A stretch of DNA of 11,355 nt from positions 1-11,355 of the forward strand of contig CACXBO010000018.1 in assembly GCA_902765975.1 (NCBI GenBank), read 5' to 3'. This document shows positions 7,668 through 11,355 of the stretch, one piece after another. The position numbers were made by a program, and so were the translations under genes. Source of the stretch: Oscillospiraceae bacterium (GTDB lineage Bacteria; Bacillota; Clostridia; Oscillospirales; Oscillospiraceae). Within the stretch, counting starts at the first letter, position 1; the number at the start of each line of letters is the position of its first letter. The notes under the pieces are model-generated. The model did not search any database. It was not told the origin of the DNA and was given only the letters and a program-made list of their open reading frames with translations.

Positions 7668-9488
7668 TTATTCTACGGTGACTGACTTTGCAAGATTTTT
7701 CGGCTTGTCGATATCGCAGCCGTTCTCCTTAGCGATGTAGTAAGCGAAAAGCTGAAGCGGTATTATCTCGGGAACAGCGGCAAACAGCGGCTCGGAATCC
7801 GGCACGAATACGGCATCGTCCGCAACGTGGAAAATTTTGCCGTTTCCCTCGTGTGCGACGGCAAGCACAGTTGCGCCGCGGGCCTTCACCTGCTCGATAT
7901 TGGAGAGCGTCTTTTCAAAAAGCTCCTCATAGCAGCAAAGCGTAACTACAAGGGTATCCTGCTCTATGAGCGCTATCGGTCCGTGCTTCAGCTCTCCGGC
8001 TGCATACGGCTCGGAGAAAATATAGGATATCTCCTTGAGCTTCAGAGAGCCTTCAAGTGCGACAGCGTAGTCGATGTTCCTTCCAATAAAGAAAATATCC
8101 CTGTGATTTGCGTATCTTTTAGCCAGATAGGAAATATGGGAGTTGAGATCAACGGCACGCTGTACCTTGCTAGGAAGCTTCACAAGCTCTGCGATCAGCT
8201 CGGCATACCTTTCCTCAGTTATCCTTCCGAGCTTTTCCGCGGTATATACAGCAAACAGTCCGAGCACAGCGACCTGGGTCGTGTAGCCCTTTGTTGTCGC
8301 AACAGCTATCTCCGGTCCTGCCCAGGTGTATATGCGGTAGTCGGCAGTTCTTGCAATAGTACTGCCTACCACGTTGCAGATTGCAATGCTCTTCGCCCCG
8401 CGCTCCTTGCATTCTCTGAGCGCCGCTATAGTGTCTGCCGTCTCTCCGGACTGACTGATCACGAGCAGTAGGGTGTGCTCGTCTATTATCGGATCGTGGT
8501 AACGAAGCTCGCTCGCAAGCTCGACGGTCACAGGAATGCGGCAAAGCTTTTCAATGACGTATCTTCCGACACAGCCGGCATAGTAAGCTGAGCCGCAGGC
8601 GGTGATTATAATTTTTTGAACTCCGTCGAAGTATGAATCCGGAATATCGTCGAGAAGGATCCTTCCGTCCTTAATTCTCGGCTCAAGAGTCGAAAGTATA
8701 GCTCTCGGCTGCTCCATTATCTCCTTGAGCATAAAATGCTCGTAGCCGCCCTTTTCAGCGGCCTCGATATCCCATATAACGCGGGACGTGGATTTCTCTA
8801 TCTTTTTTCCGGAGGAGTTGAAAACATCGATGGAGTCCGGCGTTAATACGGCGACCTCGCCGTCGTCAAGATACACGACGTTCCTCGTATGAGATACAAG
8901 CGCAGTTACGTCTGAGGCGAAATAGTTTTCTCCGACGCCGATGCCAAGAATAAGAGGACTCTTTTCTCTTACCGCAACAATCTTGCCGGGATGTTCAGCG
9001 CAGAGAACGCCGAGTGAATATGAGCCGTCGAGCCTTGAAACCGCCTTTAGTACGGCCTCAAGGAGATCGCCCTTATAATAGAGATCAAGGAGATTAGCGA
9101 CGATCTCTGTATCCGTCTGGCTTTCAAACTTATAGCCTTTTTTCTCAAGCTCAGACTTGAGAAGGGCAAAGTTTTCTATGATACCGTTATGTACGACGGC
9201 GAACATACCGTCGTTTGATACGTGAGGATGGGCGTTTATGTCGTCCGGCACGCCATGAGTCGCCCAGCGGGTATGGCCTATGCCTGAAACGCCGGAAAGA
9301 GCGGCTCCGTCCCTTGTTTTTTCACAGAGGTTTTTGATAACTCCGCGCGTCTTTGCAACACTTATTGTCTCTCCGTCCTGAACGGCAACGCCGGCTGCGT
9401 CATAGCCCCTGTATTCCAGTCTTTTAAGTCCTTCAAGAAGGATAGGCGCCGCAGGCTGAGAACCCGTAAATCCAACTATTCCGCACAT
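7668..9488 (-). CDS. glmS: Glutamine--fructose-6-phosphate aminotransferase (isomerising)
   Basis: GlmS makes glucosamine-6-phosphate from fructose-6-phosphate and glutamine, the entry step to UDP-GlcNAc, peptidoglycan and other wall amino sugars. The 606 residues match the usual length. The N-terminal glutaminase domain begins with Cys2 and has RLEYRGYD (23-30), GHTRWATHG (71-79), HPH (87-89), the oxyanion pair N101-G102, and QTDTE (124-128). Two SIS sugar-phosphate domains follow, with ACGSAYYAG (297-305), SQSGETADT (345-353) and EISYIFSEPYAAGELKHGP (486-504), which includes Glu486 and His502. The C-terminus DKPKNLAKSVTVE carries the sugar-binding Lys601. The ribosome site AAAGGAG is 9 nt before the ATG at 9488. 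It is the first gene of the run with purB, purA and purC. No glmS ribozyme core is recognisable upstream. Confidence 0.97.
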   Translation of the reverse strand: MCGIVGFTGSQPAAPILLEGLKRLEYRGYDAAGVAVQDGETISVAKTRGVIKNLCEKTRDGAALSGVSGIGHTRWATHGVPDDINAHPHVSNDGMFAVVHNGIIENFALLKSELEKKGYKFESQTDTEIVANLLDLYYKGDLLEAVLKAVSRLDGSYSLGVLCAEHPGKIVAVREKSPLILGIGVGENYFASDVTALVSHTRNVVYLDDGEVAVLTPDSIDVFNSSGKKIEKSTSRVIWDIEAAEKGGYEHFMLKEIMEQPRAILSTLEPRIKDGRILLDDIPDSYFDGVQKIIITACGSAYYAGCVGRYVIEKLCRIPVTVELASELRYHDPIIDEHTLLLVISQSGETADTIAALRECKERGAKSIAICNVVGSTIARTADYRIYTWAGPEIAVATTKGYTTQVAVLGLFAVYTAEKLGRITEERYAELIAELVKLPSKVQRAVDLNSHISYLAKRYANHRDIFFIGRNIDYAVALEGSLKLKEISYIFSEPYAAGELKHGPIALIEQDTLVVTLCCYEELFEKTLSNIEQVKARGATVLAVAHEGNGKIFHVADDAVFVPDSEPLFAAVPEIIPLQLFAYYIAKENGCDIDKPKNLAKSVTVE

Positions 9489-9552
9489 TTTTATATGCTC
9501 CTTTCGCTCTGAATGAAGCTGTAGCGTCTAATTATATGTCGGGCATAAAATC

Positions 9553-9583
9553 ATCCCGTTAATAGATTTAATACCAACGGGAT
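9553..9583. repeat. Inverted repeat at the glmS transcription start
   Basis: ATCCCGTT (9553-9560) and AACGGGAT (9576-9583) are perfect 8-bp arms separated by 15 nt. The repeat begins inside the second -10 hexamer and covers the expected start site. It could be an operator with half-sites two helical turns apart (23 bp), or a 5' hairpin in the leader RNA. There is no T run after it on the minus strand, so it is not a convincing terminator for the upstream ABC gene. The roughly 200-bp intergenic stretch shows nothing else. Confidence 0.55.
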
Positions 9584-9586
9584 TAT

Positions 9587-9615
9587 ATTATAAACAATAT
9601 TCAGCTTTTTTGCAA
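9587..9615 (-). promoter_or_regulatory. Promoter of the glmS-purB-purA-purC operon
   Basis: On the minus strand TTGCAA (9615-9610) and TATAAT (9592-9587) are 17 nt apart. A second TATAAT overlaps at 9587-9582. Transcription should start near 9575-9580, leaving a leader of about 90 nt. A short dyad, TTTGC-N5-GCAAA (9609-9623), overlaps the -35 and may be chance. Confidence 0.65.
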
Positions 9616-9687
9616 GGCGCAAACTATACAAAAGTCAAGATTTTGGGGCTGTGCTATAGTCCACGGTCAACATATGCCGCTTATCTG

Positions 9688-11355
9688 TCAGACGTCCTTC
9701 TGTTTTTGTATCTCATAGAGCTTTTTATAGATTCCGTTCTTTTCAAGAAGCTCCTGATGTGTTCCGGATTCCCTTATCTTTCCCTTGTGCAGAACGTGGA
9801 TGCAATCTGCGTGCTGTATCGTACTCAGCCTGTGTGCGACCATAATGGTAGTACGTCCCTCCATCAAAGTCTTGAGCGCATCCTGAATAAGCTCCTCGGT
9901 TTCAGTATCAATATTTGCCGTCGCCTCGTCCATAACGAGAATAGCCGGGTCATAAGCAAGCGTCCTTGCGAAAGACAAAAGCTGCCTCTGCCCGGAAGAG
10001 AGCGTCGCGCCTCTCTCGGTAACGGGCTCGTCGTATCTTCCGGGAAGGTTTTCAATGAACCTGTCTGCGTTTACGGCAACCGAGGCTTTTTCGATTTGCT
10101 CATCCGTTATATCTTCATTGAGCAGTCTTATATTGCTTTTTATATCTCCTGTGAATATAAAAACGTCCTGCTGGACCTGCCCGATCGCGCTTCTTATGTC
10201 TTCTGCAGACAGTGCTCGGATATCAACGTCGTCGATCAGTATCTGACCCTTTTGAATTTCGTAGTATCTGCCGATAAGGTTAAGAATAGAGCTCTTTCCC
10301 GCGCCGGTCGCACCTACGAAGGCTACTCTCTCGCCTGGCATAATTACAAAACTGACGTCACGCAGGACATACTCTTCGCCCTCATACGCGAACCAGACGT
10401 GCCTGAACTCTATCTTGCCCTTCACGCTCTCAAGACGTACCGGCGTTTCGCTCTCCTTTATCGGATTGTCCTCGTCGAGCACGGTGAATATCTTTTCCGC
10501 AGATGCGAGCGCATTCTGCAATGTTGCGAACTGATCGGCAAGCTCCTGTATCGGTTCAAAAAAGGAACGGATATAATTTATAAAAATGTACATCGTTCCC
10601 AAGGTGAGCGTTCCGGAGATCACGCTTCCGCCAGCGTTATAAATTATGAAAGCAAGGGCGATATTTGCAATCATAAACAGTATCGGTCTGAAAATCCAGA
10701 CCAAGGTCAGCTCTTTCATCTGGGTTTTGTAAAGATCCGTCGTTTTTCCTCTGAATTCCTCGTTCTTCTCTTTCTCTCTGTTAAATATCTGAATGAGCTT
10801 CATTCCGGATATGTTCTCCGCAAGGAAGGTATTAAGCGATGAAATTTTTGTTCTAACGACTCTGTAGATCTTTCTGGACGTAGTTCTAAGCCAGACGGTT
10901 ATAAGAAAAACGACGGGAAGGAACGCAAAGCTTATAAGGGCGAGCTTTAAATCTATCGAAACCATAACAACCGCATATCCGATTATAAGAACGGTATTCT
11001 CGAAAAGTCGGACTATGACCTGAGTATACATATTGTTTATGCTCTCAACGTCGTTCGTAACTCTCGTTACTATCCTTCCCACTGGGTTAGTGTCAAAGTA
11101 TCTGAGCGGAAGCGAGTGAATATGCGAGAAAAGCTGATTTCTGATCGTGTAGATTATCGTCTGTCCCATAGATTCGAGAGTAAATCTGTTAATGATCCTG
11201 CATACGGCTACTACCAGCAAAACGATTGAGTAGATGATCGCGGTACGGATTAGTCCGTCTCTGTCGCTCTTTCTAAGAACTGAGAGCTCTTCCGCTGATA
11301 AAAGCCTTCCGGAAAGACCTGCTGCTGTAAGAGTATCGCCGTTCAAGCTCATCTC
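9688..11355 (-). CDS. ABC exporter half-transporter (fused membrane and ATPase domains), 5' end missing
   Basis: The frame is open to the right edge (a GAG codon precedes the first visible ATG at 11352), so the true start lies outside. The internal ATG is probably not the start, because five of six transmembrane segments are visible (about 36-53, 113-133, 136-153, 218-238 and 249-265 of the 554 residues after that ATG) and the first is missing. The ATPase domain has Walker A GATGAGKSS (347-355), Q-loop Gln395, signature LSSGQRQ (451-457), Walker B ILVMDE (471-476) with catalytic Glu476, and H-loop His507. LSSGQ differs from the canonical LSGGQ, and the sequence resembles the catalytically competent half of heterodimeric exporters such as BmrCD. 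A partner gene may therefore lie just upstream. The substrate (drug, lipid or peptide) cannot be told. No clear terminator follows, so some readthrough into glmS is possible. Confidence 0.93.
   Translation of the reverse strand, partial: EMSLNGDTLTAAGLSGRLLSAEELSVLRKSDRDGLIRTAIIYSIVLLVVAVCRIINRFTLESMGQTIIYTIRNQLFSHIHSLPLRYFDTNPVGRIVTRVTNDVESINNMYTQVIVRLFENTVLIIGYAVVMVSIDLKLALISFAFLPVVFLITVWLRTTSRKIYRVVRTKISSLNTFLAENISGMKLIQIFNREKEKNEEFRGKTTDLYKTQMKELTLVWIFRPILFMIANIALAFIIYNAGGSVISGTLTLGTMYIFINYIRSFFEPIQELADQFATLQNALASAEKIFTVLDEDNPIKESETPVRLESVKGKIEFRHVWFAYEGEEYVLRDVSFVIMPGERVAFVGATGAGKSSILNLIGRYYEIQKGQILIDDVDIRALSAEDIRSAIGQVQQDVFIFTGDIKSNIRLLNEDITDEQIEKASVAVNADRFIENLPGRYDEPVTERGATLSSGQRQLLSFARTLAYDPAILVMDEATANIDTETEELIQDALKTLMEGRTTIMVAHRLSTIQHADCIHVLHKGKIRESGTHQELLEKNGIYKKLYEIQKQKDV

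Noticed and set aside
7827..8471. 214-codon plus-strand open frame opposite glmS
   Set aside because: It overlaps the conserved SIS domains of glmS on the other strand, has no good ribosome site and resembles no family.
9531..9536. Additional TATAAT on the minus strand as a second glmS promoter
   Set aside because: No acceptable -35 hexamer or TG extension lies at the proper distance.
9489..9580. Purine (guanine or adenine) riboswitch in the glmS leader
   Set aside because: The conserved three-way-junction bases and paired loops of that class are not seen, and the leader of about 90 nt contains only the weak dyad.
9553..9583. Terminator for the ABC exporter gene
   Set aside because: The stem is only 8 bp with a 15-nt loop, it is not followed by a T run on the minus strand, and it lies downstream of the promoter for glmS.
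9610..10842. 410-codon plus-strand open frame opposite the ABC exporter gene
   Set aside because: It is wholly antisense to a gene with full ABC motifs, and its translation has no recognisable domain. Long antisense frames arise from the codon bias of the real gene.

Overview
This window looks like a piece of a low-to-mid GC Gram-positive chromosome, most likely from the class Clostridia (Bacillota), possibly an Oscillospirales-type gut bacterium. The grounds are strong AGGAGG-type ribosome binding sites, Gram-positive signal peptides, an SLH-anchored surface enzyme, a clostridial-style adenylosuccinate lyase, and a leftward arrangement of tightly packed housekeeping genes. No tRNA, rRNA, CRISPR array, insertion sequence or phage gene is visible. 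The lineage is inferred from protein style only.

Left part (1-2197, minus strand): the first 732 codons of a large secreted protein of unknown function. It runs off the left edge of the window. It has a clear signal peptide, an acidic linker and a long beta-rich, aromatic-rich ectodomain that resembles bacterial adhesins in general style but that I cannot assign to a family. Its codon use (ATA for Ile, GGA for Gly) differs from the neighbouring housekeeping genes. It has a near-consensus sigma-A-type promoter, and a dyad matching the Gram-positive LexA core GAAC-N4-GTTC lies just where transcription should begin.

Middle (2198-4209): a 213-bp divergent intergenic region, then a rightward gene for an exported polysaccharide deacetylase. 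That enzyme has a NodB catalytic domain, two chitobiase C-terminal-like domains and three SLH repeats for non-covalent attachment to the cell wall. A 17-bp perfect hairpin between this gene and the converging purine genes serves as a bidirectional terminator.

Right part (4210-11355, all minus strand): transcription order is a partial ABC exporter half-transporter, then a 199-bp spacer with a good promoter and an inverted repeat, then glmS, purB, purA and purC spaced by only 11 to 19 bp. PurC and PurB carry out the aspartate-addition and fumarate-release steps of inosine monophosphate synthesis, and PurA and PurB do the same on the AMP branch. The cluster is therefore the full aspartate-to-fumarate module of purine synthesis, co-transcribed with GlmS, which makes glucosamine-6-phosphate for wall amino sugars. 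No glmS ribozyme and no purine riboswitch are recognisable in the glmS leader. I did not find a clearly new multi-gene system. The least explained items are the large surface protein with its control region and the glmS-purBAC arrangement with its leader dyad.
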